Numbered from the stretch's first letter, positions 16,819-25,724 are shown. The stretch is 64,000 nt of DNA from Halorussus caseinilyticus (GCF_029338395.1 NZ_CP119809.1:248001-312000), one strand, 5' to 3'. Notes: generated by a model not told the origin, from the letters alone. A program made the numbers and translations.

Positions 16819-17984
16819 GGCCGGACCTCCTCGGCGGGGTCGCTCGTCGCTCCGACCGCTTCGAGGAAGCGCCGGGCCGTCGCCATCGACTCGTCCCACC
16901 CGGGATGGCGCTCGAACCGGCGTCGGGCGGCCAGACTCGCCTCTCGGAGTCGGTCGCGGTCCGAGCGGAGAGTTTCGACCGCGGCGGCAATCGCTTCGGG
17001 GTCGTCCGGCGGGACCAGAAAGCCGTCCTCGCCGTGGGTGACGAGTTCGGCCGCGCCGCCAGCGGCGGTGGCGAGCGCGGGTAGGCCGAAGCCCATCCCC
17101 TCCAGATAGACGATACCGTAGCCCTCGTAGGCGGAGGGGACCGCGAGCAGGTGGCTCTCGCCGAGTCGGTCCGCGAGCGCGCGGTCGGGGACTCGGCCCT
17201 CGAACCGGACCGACTCGGCGAGACCGAGGTCTCGGGCGCGTTCGCGGACCCGCCGGGCGTACTCGGGGTCGGCGGACTCGCTCCCGACAACCGAGAGGTG
17301 CCAGTCGCCCGAGACGCGGGCGAGACCGTCGAGTAAGACGCCGAGACCCTTCCGCGGAACCACGTTGCCGACGAAGACGACGCGGAACGGGTCGCGGTCG
17401 GCGCGCGCCGCGATGGTCTCGCGGTCGATGTCCGGGTCGAATCGGTCGCCCGCGGGCCGAGCGACCACCGAGGGCCGGGGTCCGGCGAGTTCCTCGGCGG
17501 CGCGTCGGGTCGCGTCGCTGGCGTAGACGGCGGCGTCGGTGGTCCGGAGGTAGCGACGTTCGACCGCGCGGTAGAGTCGCTTTCGCCACGCGGACCACCG
17601 TTCGCTGGCCCGGAGGTGGTGGACGACGGCGACGACGGGCGCGTCCACGGCGCGGTTGTGGCCCACCAGCGAGGGGTGACAGAGTTCGTCCTCGACCAGC
17701 AGGTCGAACCCCCGGAGTCGGTGCCGGACTCGGGGGTCGAAGCCGTCGGCCAGCGCGCGAAGGTATCCGCGCTCCGGGAGCGAGACGACCGAGACGCGAT
17801 GGCCCGCCTCCCGGAGCGAGGCGGCGAGTCTCCGGTCGTAGAGGAACCCGCCGCTGGTGGTCGATAGTTCGCCGTAGACCACGAGTCCGACGTGTATCGT
17901 CCGGTCGTCGCGCTCCCGGCCGCCGATGGTCGCTCGGTCCTCGCGCGTCTTCCTCCCCGCGCGCATTTCCCTCCCGGCGCGCAT
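16815..17984 (-). CDS. Glycosyltransferase family 4 (GT-B)
   Basis: A 389-residue GT-B glycosyltransferase. The first Rossmann half starts at IHVGLVVYGE and includes the GGFLYDRRLA loop. The second half has VFVGNVVPRKGLGVLLDGL and the donor-binding motif PSAYEGYGIVYLEGMGFG with the family's two Glu. The N-terminal 28 residues are basic and variable, so one of the internal Met or a later start could be used. It begins 1 nt after the PTPS gene and overlaps the methyltransferase. Donor and acceptor are not determined; glycosylation of a pterin is a testable inference from the operon. Confidence 0.93.
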   Translation of the reverse strand: MRAGREMRAGRKTREDRATIGGRERDDRTIHVGLVVYGELSTTSGGFLYDRRLAASLREAGHRVSVVSLPERGYLRALADGFDPRVRHRLRGFDLLVEDELCHPSLVGHNRAVDAPVVAVVHHLRASERWSAWRKRLYRAVERRYLRTTDAAVYASDATRRAAEELAGPRPSVVARPAGDRFDPDIDRETIAARADRDPFRVVFVGNVVPRKGLGVLLDGLARVSGDWHLSVVGSESADPEYARRVRERARDLGLAESVRFEGRVPDRALADRLGESHLLAVPSAYEGYGIVYLEGMGFGLPALATAAGGAAELVTHGEDGFLVPPDDPEAIAAAVETLRSDRDRLREASLAARRRFERHPGWDESMATARRFLEAVGATSDPAEEVRP

Positions 17985-17985
17985 C

Positions 17986-18363
17986 TCACACCTCGCGCTC
18001 GTGAGACGCCCACGCCACGTCGTCCTCGCGGAGTTTGACCGTTACGGACTCGACTTCCGGGGCGTCCAAACCCTCCCAGAACCGCTCGCCGAACAGCCGT
18101 GCGAAGTGTTCGACGCTCGGGTTCAGGCCCTCGAACTCCGGCAACTCGTTGAGGGTCGCGTCCCGGTAGCGGTCCACCGTCGCGTCGATTCGGTCGTTCA
18201 GGGCGTCGATGTCCGTGAGGTAGCCGTACTCGTTCAACTCCCCGCCCGCGAGTTGGACCTTCGCGGCGTAGCGGTGTGAGTGCAGGTCGCCCTCGGGTCC
18301 GGGGTTCGGGACGGTCAGGAAGTGCTGTGCCACGAAATCGCGCTGGACCGTGACGGTGTACAT
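17986..18363 (-). CDS. 6-pyruvoyl-tetrahydropterin synthase / QueD-like enzyme
   Basis: A 125-residue PTPS-family protein (MYTVTVQRDFVAQHFL). The zinc-binding His pattern is visible as AQHFL then DLHSHRYAAKV, and the C-terminal acid in VTVKLRED. Family members convert dihydroneopterin triphosphate to 6-pyruvoyl-tetrahydropterin or to 6-carboxy-tetrahydropterin (queuosine/archaeosine path). No other archaeosine gene is nearby; instead it leads into a glycosyltransferase and methyltransferase with 1-nt and overlapping junctions. The ATG at 18363 is at the start of the domain. Confidence 0.9.
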   Translation of the reverse strand: MYTVTVQRDFVAQHFLTVPNPGPEGDLHSHRYAAKVQLAGGELNEYGYLTDIDALNDRIDATVDRYRDATLNELPEFEGLNPSVEHFARLFGERFWEGLDAPEVESVTVKLREDDVAWASHEREV

Positions 18364-18859
18364 TCCACTACCGGCACGACGGGCAGGGGCTTGAAAGTCG
18401 GGGCTAGAAACGACGACGTTCCCAGAGTCCTCGAAAGCCCCCGCCCGGTCGCGGCTCCGCGACCGGGCGGGGCTTCGTCCACCCCTCTCGGCTGGTTCGC
18501 CGAGCGCGTTCCGGTGGACTGGCCGTCCGAGCGTTCGCTGGCGGTTGGTCGGCCCGTCGTCGCGCTCGAACATCGGTCGTCTCCGAGAGACGTGTAAAAC
18601 TTCGCTTAGCAACGCTATAGATTTTCTTAAGAATGGTATAGATTGCTAATCGACGCCCGGCGCGCGGGGTCGTCGGGAGCGAAGAAGTCGGTTGGGGAGG
18701 TCGTGGCCCGCGGTGGCGATGCGGTCGCGGTCTGATTGATTCAAGCCTGAAGCGCGTTTTCGCTACACGAACTCGCGTTCGCGGTGGCGATGCGGTCGCG
18801 GTGCGGTCGTCCGACCGACGGCCTCCGTTCGTCTTCGACCGATAACGAATCTCCCACTT
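18364..18859. other. Intergenic region with hairpin and direct repeats
   Basis: No gene is seen in about 500 nt. It holds a 16-bp perfect hairpin (18439-18454 with 18457-18472), an A/T-rich promoter-like patch near 18600-18650 in which TATAGATT occurs twice, and a 23-nt direct repeat at 18709-18731 and 18780-18802 (shared core GGTGGCGATGCGGTCGCGGT). Confidence 0.6.
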
Positions 18860-19939
18860 TCAGTACCGAAACACCACGCCGAGAGCGTCTTCCGGACGCT
18901 CGTCCAGCAGTCGGTACGCCTCGCCCGCGTCCCCGATTTCGAACTCGTGGGTCACGAACCGCTCGGGACCCACCTCCCGCAGTCGGTTCCACGCCACGCT
19001 CAATCGGCGGTCCTTCGACCACCGGCCCCGCAGGTCCGGGTCGATGGTGCTGACCTGACTGCTCTCGACGCTGACTCGACTCCGGTGGAACCGCCCGCCG
19101 AGGTCGAGTTCCGTCGGCTTGGTGCCGTACCACGACCCGACGACGACCCGGCCGTCGTACCCCGTCGCGGAGATAGCCGAATCGAGCGCGTCCGGACAGC
19201 CCGAGAGTTCGTAGGTCAGGTCCGCGCCCGCGGCGGCGTCGCCCGACTCGGCGACGCCGCCGCTCGCTTGCCCGCCGTCGCCGGTCCCCACGCCCTCCCC
19301 GCCCAGTCGCTCCCGGATGCGCTCGCCGACCGACTCCGCGTCGGCGTCGAGCGCCGCGTCCGCGCCGAGCGAGCGCGACCGGTCGCGGCGCGCGGCGTGG
19401 CGGTCCACCGTCACCACGTCGGCCAGCGGGCACTCCGCCAGCAACGCGGTGGTCAGCAGGCCGACTACGCCCTGTCCGAAGACGGCCACTCGCTCGCCGA
19501 GGCGCGGCGCGCCGTCGTGCAGGAAGTTGACCGCCGTCTCGACGTTCGGCAGGAAGGTCGCGGCCGTCGCCGAGCAGTCGTCGGGCACCGCCAGCACCTC
19601 CGACACCGGCGCGCAGAAGTGGCTCTCGTGGGGGTTGAACCCGAACACGCGCCGGTCGGCCCACCGCTCGCCGACGCCCGGTCCGGTCGCAGTCACCCGG
19701 CCCACTGCCGCGTAGCCGTACCGGAGCGGAAACTCGAAGGTGCCCGTCAGGGCGTCGAGTTCCGCGTCGGTCGCCATCTCGGAGGGCACCTCCCCGCGGT
19801 AGACCAGTAGCTCCGTTCCGGGGCTGACCGCCGACCGCTCGGTCCGGACCCGGACCTCGCCCTCGCCGGGTTCGGGTATCTCGCGCTCGCGTACCTCCAC
19901 CGACCGCTCGCCCGTGAAGTAGAGTGACCGTGCTGGCAT
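18860..19939 (-). CDS. Zinc-binding alcohol dehydrogenase family protein
   Basis: A medium-chain dehydrogenase/reductase of 359 residues starting MPARSLYFTGERSVEV. The N-terminal GroES-like domain (SAVSPGTELLVYRGEVP) is followed by the Rossmann fold with VAVFGQGVVGLLTTALLA and VVTVDRH. The usual catalytic and structural zinc Cys clusters are not obvious, so it may be a Zn-independent or divergent member. A low-complexity insertion (GEGVGTGDGGQASGG) is partly encoded by a 12-bp inverted repeat (19232-19261). It sits on the same strand between a ParB-like protein and the PTPS-glycosyltransferase-methyltransferase genes. Confidence 0.88.
   Translation of the reverse strand: MPARSLYFTGERSVEVREREIPEPGEGEVRVRTERSAVSPGTELLVYRGEVPSEMATDAELDALTGTFEFPLRYGYAAVGRVTATGPGVGERWADRRVFGFNPHESHFCAPVSEVLAVPDDCSATAATFLPNVETAVNFLHDGAPRLGERVAVFGQGVVGLLTTALLAECPLADVVTVDRHAARRDRSRSLGADAALDADAESVGERIRERLGGEGVGTGDGGQASGGVAESGDAAAGADLTYELSGCPDALDSAISATGYDGRVVVGSWYGTKPTELDLGGRFHRSRVSVESSQVSTIDPDLRGRWSKDRRLSVAWNRLREVGPERFVTHEFEIGDAGEAYRLLDERPEDALGVVFRY
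19232..19261. repeat. 12-bp perfect inverted repeat inside dehydrogenase gene
   Basis: GGCGGCGTCGCC (19232-19243) pairs exactly with GGCGACGCCGCC (19250-19261). It encodes part of the low-complexity insertion of the dehydrogenase. Confidence 0.75.
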
Positions 19940-20034
19940 GTTCCCCCATTCCGACCGCGCTCGGCCGTCCGACAGGGGTACGGCGGGGTGGATTATCGTT
20001 CTTTGGCCCGAAATCGCTGGCGCTATCGGCCGCC

Positions 20035-20637
20035 TCAACCGTTCGGGAGTGAACCCCCGCCGAACACCCCCCGAACCGCCCCGCAGACCCGCTCTGACAG
20101 CGGTTTGGCAACGCGGTTCCTGCCGACGCCGAGGTACGCGCACTGGGGCGAGAACTCCCCCGAGCGCATCCGGAGCGACAGCGCCACCGCGCGGTGGTTG
20201 CCGTCGGCGACGTACCGCGGGACGCACCCCTCTCGCGTCGAGACGACCAGCGGACCCTCGGGCATCTCCTCGACGAACTCCAGAACCGTCCGTACGTCCA
20301 CGTCCGTCTCGGCCGCCAACTCGTCGGGGTCGCCGCGAGCGATTCGGTCGGCGGCGGCACACACCGTCCCGTCCGGCGAGAGCGCGCGCCACCGGAGACT
20401 CGGCGGTCCCTCGACCAACTGGAGTCCCTCGAAGTCCGCCCGGTGGAGCGTCGTCTCGTACCATCGGACGGGGGCGTCCCGCCAGACGAACGCCGCCGCG
20501 CCGGGCTTGCGGTCCAGCAGTTCGTCCAGCGCCTCGCGTTCGGACAGCGATTCGATTGGGAACCAGTCCACTTCGGGGTGACTGCGCTCCACCCGAAGCC
20601 ACTCCCGGAGGACTTCGACCTGACTCACGTGGCGCAT
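20035..20637 (-). CDS. ParB/sulfiredoxin-like domain protein
   Basis: A 200-residue soluble protein. The C-terminal half contains RYVADGNHRAVALSLRM, like the GNHR/GxHR motif of ParB-type and sulfiredoxin-fold proteins that bind phosphorylated nucleotides. The N-terminal half (MRHVSQVEVLREWLRVERSH) is helical. It precedes the dehydrogenase gene by 95 nt on the same strand. Assignment to the fold is from the one motif; function unknown. A nucleotide- or pterin-phosphate-binding role is possible. Confidence 0.65.
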   Translation of the reverse strand: MRHVSQVEVLREWLRVERSHPEVDWFPIESLSEREALDELLDRKPGAAAFVWRDAPVRWYETTLHRADFEGLQLVEGPPSLRWRALSPDGTVCAAADRIARGDPDELAAETDVDVRTVLEFVEEMPEGPLVVSTREGCVPRYVADGNHRAVALSLRMRSGEFSPQCAYLGVGRNRVAKPLSERVCGAVRGVFGGGSLPNG

Positions 20638-20921
20638 TCGCCGAGGCTACGTGCCCAAGTCACTCAATTCCGTTCCCCGGACCGCCGCGCTCGCGGGTTC
20701 AATAGTTGTCTCGCATGCGCGTGACGCGCACGCGCTACCCGCGTGCCGCCGACGCCGAGGCGTCGATTCGACCTCGCTCGCGCGGAATTAACAGATAATT
20801 TACCTGATGGTGGCCGCGTCTCACCGCGGAGTTACTCGCCGTTTCGCTGTCTCTTGGTTGCGTCCGGGAGTTCGACGGTCTCCGGGTATTAAGTCCGGTA
20901 CATCCTAAGCCTCGCCCCGGT

Positions 20922-21668
20922 ATGGTATCACTCGACACGTTCGACGCGCTGACGTACTGGACGCTCTGGATGACCGTGATTGCGATGGCGGCGGGCGCAG
21001 TCGTCCTCTACGTCGAAGGCCGAGGCATGGACGGAGAGGGCCGGGAACACGCGGTCGTGACCGTCTTCGTCCCGGTCGTCGCCGCCACGATGTACCTCGC
21101 CATGGCGCTCGGGTTCGGAGTATCCTGAATCTCGCTTACGGGCGAGGAGCAACTCGTGTTCTGGGGGCGGTACGCCGACTGAGTGGTGACGACGCCGCTG
21201 TTGTTGCTGGACCTCGCGCTGTTCGCGGGCGCGGACCGCGAGACCGTCGTCACCTTGCTCGGTCTCGACGTGTTCATGATAGTCACCGGCTTCTTCGCGG
21301 CGATTTCGGGCCACCCCGTCAACCGATACGTCTGGTGGGCCGTGAGTTCCGGCGCGTTCGTCGTCATCCTCTACGTCATCTTCGCCGAACTGCCGGGGTT
21401 CGCCAGCAGTTACGGCGACGACCGGGCCAGCAGTTTCGGCACGCTCCGGAACCTGCTGGCGGTGCTGTGGTTCGCCTACCACCTGCTGTGGCTCGTCGGC
21501 ACCGAAGGAGCGAGCGTGATTCCGCCCGGCGTCGAGACGGTGGGCTACGCCGTCCTCGACATCACCGCCAAGGTCGTGTTCGGTTACGCTCTGCTGAGTA
21601 GCGTCGGGTCGCTCGCTCCGCGCCACCGTGGGGCCGAGACTGGCGCTGGCGTCACCGCGGACGACTGA
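20922..21668 (+). pseudogene. Bacteriorhodopsin-like opsin with two in-frame TGA codons
   Basis: The frame from ATG 20922 to TGA 21668 (249 codons) encodes a full seven-helix microbial rhodopsin except for TGA at codons 69 (21126-21128) and 87 (21180-21182). All helices remain in one frame. Key residues: Arg83 and Asp86 (RYAD, counterparts of R82/D85), TTP, Asp97 (LLLLD, proton donor), Trp/Tyr of helix F (LWFAYHLLWL, with His replacing the usual Pro) and Asp213/Lys217 in YAVLDITAKVVFGY, Lys being the retinal site. The second TGA stands exactly where family members have the near-invariant Trp86. TGG-to-TGA mutation would explain both. TATTAAG and CATCCTAAG lie 25-35 nt before the ATG. No carotene oxygenase gene is nearby. 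Either a young pseudogene or readthrough. Confidence 0.9.
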
Positions 21669-21842
21669 GCGGGTCGTCCCGCCGACTCTCCGCGCCGGTC
21701 GGAACCCCCGGATACCGACGACCATTCTCTCGTACAAAAGTAATAGCGCGTATCGGGCCAGCGGTTACGAATATCGACAGCTCGCCCCGCTAAACCGTCC
21801 GAACGAAGGATTTATCACCGGAAGACCGATTAGTAATATAAA

Positions 21843-22037
21843 ATGTCGGTCCGATACCTCCTCCTCTTGGTGGGTCTCGCGCTTCTGGCTCTCGCGTGGG
21901 TCGGTGCCGGGTCCGCCGTCTACCTCGTGTACGGCGTCAGATGGGCTGGCGTCTTGCTCGCCGGGTTCGGGGTCGCCCTCGCGCTGGCACTGGTGTACAA
22001 AATAGTCGGTCAGAAGAGCGCCGCAGTCGAGAGCTGA
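21843..22037 (+). CDS. Two-span small membrane protein
   Basis: A 64-residue hydrophobic protein with two predicted membrane helices (YLLLLVGLALLALAWVGAG and WAGVLLAGFGVALALALVYK) joined by a short turn and a polar tail (GQKSAAVES). ATTAGTAATATAAA lies directly before the ATG at 21843. No family recognised. Confidence 0.65.
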   Translation: MSVRYLLLLVGLALLALAWVGAGSAVYLVYGVRWAGVLLAGFGVALALALVYKIVGQKSAAVES

Positions 22038-22048
22038 ATCTCAGCCCT

Positions 22049-23062
22049 CTAGAAGTTCCACCACGTGTCCATCCAGCACGACCAGTTGACCCGGTTGAGA
22101 GTAACGTCGTTCTGGAACTGCCCCTTCGTCTTGAGACGAACGATGTCGAGTTGCGTGCCCGAGGACTTCTCGTCCACGCGGCACGTGCTACCCGGTTCGA
22201 TTTCGTTGGGGTTGTGGCGGTTGGTGTAGCCCCAGATGTCGTACTTCCACTCGCCCTGCCCTTCGGACGGTTCGCCTTGCTCCACGATGTCGGTGTCCGA
22301 CGGGAAGTCGTAGCTGAACTCGAAGCTCGGAAGCCCAATCGAGACGTTGTAGGGCGACTCCTGAACGACCGGACCGCGCGAGTGGAGTTGTCGGCCGCTC
22401 GCGTTGCCGTGGTTCCAGTCGTGGTACGCCCACCCGACTTGGTTCATCCAATCGCTGCCGTCGTACTCCGACCCGTCTTTGCTGGTGCCGGGCACCATTC
22501 CGGAGTACTGGTGGAATCCATGCATGTCCTCGTCGTAGTCGTCGTTGCTCTCCTTGAGCTTTCGCCAGTCGTAGTTCGAGTAGATGACGCCGTACGGTGC
22601 GTTCTCGCTGTAGTACTCGTCGCTCGTCTCGTACTCCCAGCCACTGATTGCCTGCGTCGAGAGGTCACCCTGCGTCGAGAGTTTCCCGGACTGCTCGAAG
22701 CGCTTTTGGGCGTTCGCGGCTCGTGCGCGAGCGTTCTCGACGCTCTGTCCGGTCGCCACCGACTCGATGTGCTGTCGGGGCTTGCCGTTCGGACCGAGCG
22801 TGACAACGTAGTCCACGATGTCGAAACCGTCCTCGACACCGGGGTCGCTCATCGGGAGGGGTCGCTCGACCGACCCGCCTCGGCGCTCGAACTCGTGAAC
22901 GAGACTCATCCGTAGCCTGTGGATGTCTTCGACGCTGACTGGGTTGTTGGCGTCTCCGCGCAGACGCCGCGTCCCGGGTCCTTTCTTCGCAGTCGCAAGG
23001 TTCGGGCTGAACGCCGCCGCGGTAGCGATTCCGGCCGTCTTCAAGAAGTTTCGTCGTTTCAT
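22049..23062 (-). CDS. Tat-exported Trp-rich protein of unknown function
   Basis: A 337-residue protein. The start MKRRNFLKTAGIATAAAF at 23062 gives a classic Tat signal, so the 15 extra upstream codons are rejected. The mature protein is Trp-, Tyr- and Asp-rich (NYDWRKLKESNDD, WAYHDWNHG, WSCWMDTWWNF at the very end) and has two Cys (GSTCRVDE, NWSCWM) that could form a disulfide. No family is recognised; a secreted surface or inhibitor protein is possible. Confidence 0.8.
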   Translation of the reverse strand: MKRRNFLKTAGIATAAAFSPNLATAKKGPGTRRLRGDANNPVSVEDIHRLRMSLVHEFERRGGSVERPLPMSDPGVEDGFDIVDYVVTLGPNGKPRQHIESVATGQSVENARARAANAQKRFEQSGKLSTQGDLSTQAISGWEYETSDEYYSENAPYGVIYSNYDWRKLKESNDDYDEDMHGFHQYSGMVPGTSKDGSEYDGSDWMNQVGWAYHDWNHGNASGRQLHSRGPVVQESPYNVSIGLPSFEFSYDFPSDTDIVEQGEPSEGQGEWKYDIWGYTNRHNPNEIEPGSTCRVDEKSSGTQLDIVRLKTKGQFQNDVTLNRVNWSCWMDTWWNF

Positions 23063-23249
23063 CTTTTTCTCTGGTTGTTGCAACCAAATATACGTAAGTC
23101 GCGCCACTAAATATTATTAATTATCTAAGAAAAGTAAAAGCGTGACCGAGTGGCCACTGACGAACCATCGTTCAATTGTCGCAAGTAGAACATGCGCTAA
23201 TTATTAGTTGAATAGAAAAATAAAAGCACTTCCCTAATAATTCAAATCT

Positions 23250-24014
23250 ATGGGAACCGTCCACGAACGACCCTCCCTCGAACTAATCGTCAAACGTTCA
23301 CACATCCTCGAACACGTTATCGACGGCACGACGAGAAAAAGTGAGATTCAAAAACGTTGTAGTGAATCGCGCTCAACCGTCTATCGCGCGCTGGAGCAAC
23401 TGACCGAACAGGGAATCCTCGCGGAGCGCGGTCGGGGGTACGTCCCCACCTCGTTCGGAAAACGGCTATTTCGGGAGTACGAGCAGTATCACCGACGGGC
23501 GACCGACGTGTCCGATGCGAAGGACATCCTCGAAACGCTTCCAGACTCGGGAGTTCCGAACGAAGTGTTCATCGACGCCGACATCGAGTACCCGAATCCC
23601 TATTCGCCGACGACGATGCTGACGTGTTTCACCGACGTTCTCCACACCTCCTCGCGGGTAGCGTGGTTGTCCCCCGTCCTGTACCCCCAATACGTCGATA
23701 TTTGGACCGAACTCACCGACGACGAGACGGTTCGCACGCTCCTGCTCCTCCAATCGGAAGCGATGACCTATCTCGAACGTGAGGACCCCGACGCGAGCGA
23801 CACGCTCGCGGACGCGAGTCACGTCTCCCTCGAACAGAACGACGCGGAACTCCCGTTCGGACTCGTCGTCACCGATAGCTCCGACCCCGTGATGATACTC
23901 ATCGCTCACGGCGACGACGGAGGATTTCGCGGAATCGTCCGGAACTCCGCCGACGCCGCCGTCGAGTGGGCGCGCGGCGTCTTCGCAGACTACTGGACGG
24001 GGCCCGAACTTTGA
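23250..24014 (+). CDS. HTH regulator, FilR1/DUF1724-type
   Basis: A 254-residue transcriptional regulator. The winged helix occupies about residues 10-75 (IDGTTRKSEIQKRCSESRST, then YRALEQLTEQGILAERGRGY). The C-terminal domain (about 95-250) reads like the haloarchaeal/methanogen FilR1 (DUF1724) ligand domain, ending FRGIVRNSADAAVEWARG. A second member of the same type is at 53850-54641. It is divergent from the Tat-exported protein at 22049-23062 across an A/T-rich 190-nt promoter region, and might regulate it. Confidence 0.85.
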   Translation: MGTVHERPSLELIVKRSHILEHVIDGTTRKSEIQKRCSESRSTVYRALEQLTEQGILAERGRGYVPTSFGKRLFREYEQYHRRATDVSDAKDILETLPDSGVPNEVFIDADIEYPNPYSPTTMLTCFTDVLHTSSRVAWLSPVLYPQYVDIWTELTDDETVRTLLLLQSEAMTYLEREDPDASDTLADASHVSLEQNDAELPFGLVVTDSSDPVMILIAHGDDGGFRGIVRNSADAAVEWARGVFADYWTGPEL

Positions 24015-24071
24015 CCGCTGAGGTCGGGAACGGAACCGGTAGGCCGCTCCGGACTCTCTCCCCGGTCTAAC

Positions 24072-24278
24072 TCACGGGTCCTCCTCGCTGGTCTCACCGT
24101 CTTTCTGGAGCAACTCGTGGATGTCCTCTTCGTCCAACAGGTCCACGAGACTCTCACCGTCTTCCCACGCCGCGAGTTCCTCGTCGGTCAACCAGTTCGA
24201 GGGGTCCCGGCCCGTCGCGTCCATCAGCGATTCGAGTCGGTCGTCTACGTCTTCGGGGTCGTACCCACCCACGGGCAT
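24072..24278 (-). CDS. Small acidic protein
   Basis: A 68-residue, strongly acidic soluble protein (MPVGGYDPEDVDDRLESL through GETSEEDP) with no membrane segment. The composition is typical of genuine haloarchaeal small proteins, and it is not a shadow of a longer gene on the other strand. No family recognised. Confidence 0.6.
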   Translation of the reverse strand: MPVGGYDPEDVDDRLESLMDATGRDPSNWLTDEELAAWEDGESLVDLLDEEDIHELLQKDGETSEEDP

Positions 24279-24349
24279 GTTCCGCGGTACGCGCTCAGTG
24301 GACTTAGCCCTCGGGGGCGTTCTCGTTTCCCACGTTCCGGCTCAAGCCG

Positions 24350-24377
24350 CCGCGCGCTCGCGAATGCGAGCGCGCGG
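24350..24377. repeat. 12-bp perfect hairpin
   Basis: CCGCGCGCTCGC (24350-24361) pairs with GCGAGCGCGCGG (24366-24377) across GAAT. It lies in the gene-free stretch 24279-24623, which also holds the ncsA promoter (TTTGATATATCG near 24550, ATATAG near 24565). Confidence 0.75.
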
Positions 24378-24623
24378 CCCTTTCCTCGGGTACTCGTTCA
24401 GTCGTCCCGCTCTCGTGGAGCGGTCGGCACGCGAGAGGGACAGTAGAAAAATAAAACTCTGCCTTTGAGAATTCTGTAGTTGGTTCTCGACGCCTAACGG
24501 CGCTCCCGAACGTCGAAGCGAGAGCTCCGACTTCTCGACAGGCTCGCCGATTTGATATATCGAAATATAGTTTACGAACTCGAGGCGAAACCGACAAACG
24601 CCCGGAACCGAAAGCGATACGCG

Positions 24624-25640
24624 ATGGACTGCGACAAATGCGGCCGGGAGGCGGTGATGCACGCCGCCTATTCGGGGTTGCACCTCTGCGAGGACCACTT
24701 CGTCGCTTCCGTGGACAAGCGCGTCCGGCGTCGCATCCGGGAAGACGACCTCGTGCCCAGCGACGCCACCCCGGAGAATCCCCAGACGTGGGTGGTCGGC
24801 CTGTCCGGTGGCAAAGACAGCATCGTCCTCACCGACATCCTCCACCGGACCTTCGAGAAGGACCCGCGCATCGAACTCGTCGCGCTCACGATTCACGAGG
24901 GCATCGAGGGCTACCGCGACGAGAGCGTCGAGGCCTGCGTGGAGTTGACCGACGAGTTGGACATCCGCCACGAACTCGTCACCTACGAGGAGGAGTTCGA
25001 CGTGCGGATGGACGACGTGGTGGAGAAAGACCCCGAGGGGATGGCCGCCTGCGCGTACTGCGGGGTGTTCCGCAGAGACTTGCTCTCGAAGTACGCCGAG
25101 AAGTACGACGCGGACAAACTCCTGACAGGCCACAACCTCGACGACGAGGCAGAGACCGCGCTGATGAACTTTCTGGAGGGCGACGTGGCCCAAATCGCCA
25201 AGCACTTCGACGCCAGTCTCGGTAGCTTCGAGGAGCGCGAGTCGCCGGGCGACTCGGACGCGAGCGGGGGACCGCGAGCGCGCGGCGAACAGGACGACTT
25301 CGTGCCGCGTGCGAAACCGCTCCGGGACGTGCCCGAGAAGGAAGTCGCGCTCTACGCCCACCTCGAAGACCTTCCGGCCCACATCACGGAATGTCCCCAC
25401 GCCAGCGAAGCCTACCGCGGCGAGATTCAGGAACTGCTCCACGGACTCGAAGAGAACCACCCCGGCACTCGCCACTCGATTATGGCGGGCTACGAGGAAC
25501 TCGCCGCCCTCGCCGCCGAGGAGTTCGGCGCGCGCGAGGAGGGCGACACCGACCTCGGCGAGTGCGACCGGTGTGGCGCGTCCACGACCCGAAACATCTG
25601 TCGGAAGTGTTCGCTCCTCGACTCGATTCACGCGGTCTGA
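24624..25640 (+). CDS. ncsA: tRNA 2-thiolation enzyme NcsA
   Basis: PP-loop ATPase (TIGR00269/TtuA type) that thiolates wobble U34 of tRNAs, in haloarchaea with a ubiquitin-like sulfur carrier (SAMP2). The 338-residue product has an N-terminal zinc finger (MDCDKCGRE), PP-loop (VGLSGGKDSI), the central ACAYCGVFRR motif, GHNLDDEAET, and a C-terminal zinc finger (CDRCGA, CRKCSLLD). Start at 24624 places the first CxxC at residue 3; the 24 codons before it look unrelated. A likely non-conserved insertion (ERESPGDSDASGGPRARG) is encoded partly by a 9-bp inverted repeat (25238-25256). The adjacent convergent ftsZ2 is the usual haloarchaeal neighbour. Confidence 0.94.
   Translation: MDCDKCGREAVMHAAYSGLHLCEDHFVASVDKRVRRRIREDDLVPSDATPENPQTWVVGLSGGKDSIVLTDILHRTFEKDPRIELVALTIHEGIEGYRDESVEACVELTDELDIRHELVTYEEEFDVRMDDVVEKDPEGMAACAYCGVFRRDLLSKYAEKYDADKLLTGHNLDDEAETALMNFLEGDVAQIAKHFDASLGSFEERESPGDSDASGGPRARGEQDDFVPRAKPLRDVPEKEVALYAHLEDLPAHITECPHASEAYRGEIQELLHGLEENHPGTRHSIMAGYEELAALAAEEFGAREEGDTDLGECDRCGASTTRNICRKCSLLDSIHAV
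25238..25256. repeat. 9-bp inverted repeat inside ncsA
   Basis: CGAGTCGCC (25238-25246) pairs with GGCGACTCG (25248-25256) around a single base. It encodes the start of an insertion-like segment in NcsA. Confidence 0.6.
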
Positions 25641-25724
25641 CCCTTCTCTTCGACTCCGATTTACACGTTCGAGAAAAGAGCGAAAACACGCGATTCGACG
25701 GCACTGACCGAAACGCGGTGCCCG

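Noticed and set aside
15607-17109. Long plus-strand gene opposite the methyltransferase and glycosyltransferase
   Set aside because: It lies antisense to two clear enzymes; such long antisense frames are a by-product of GC-rich codon bias.
20922-21668. Genome-wide reassignment of TGA to Trp
   Set aside because: Many intact genes in the window end in TGA, including overlapping ATGA/GTGA junctions, so TGA works as a stop.
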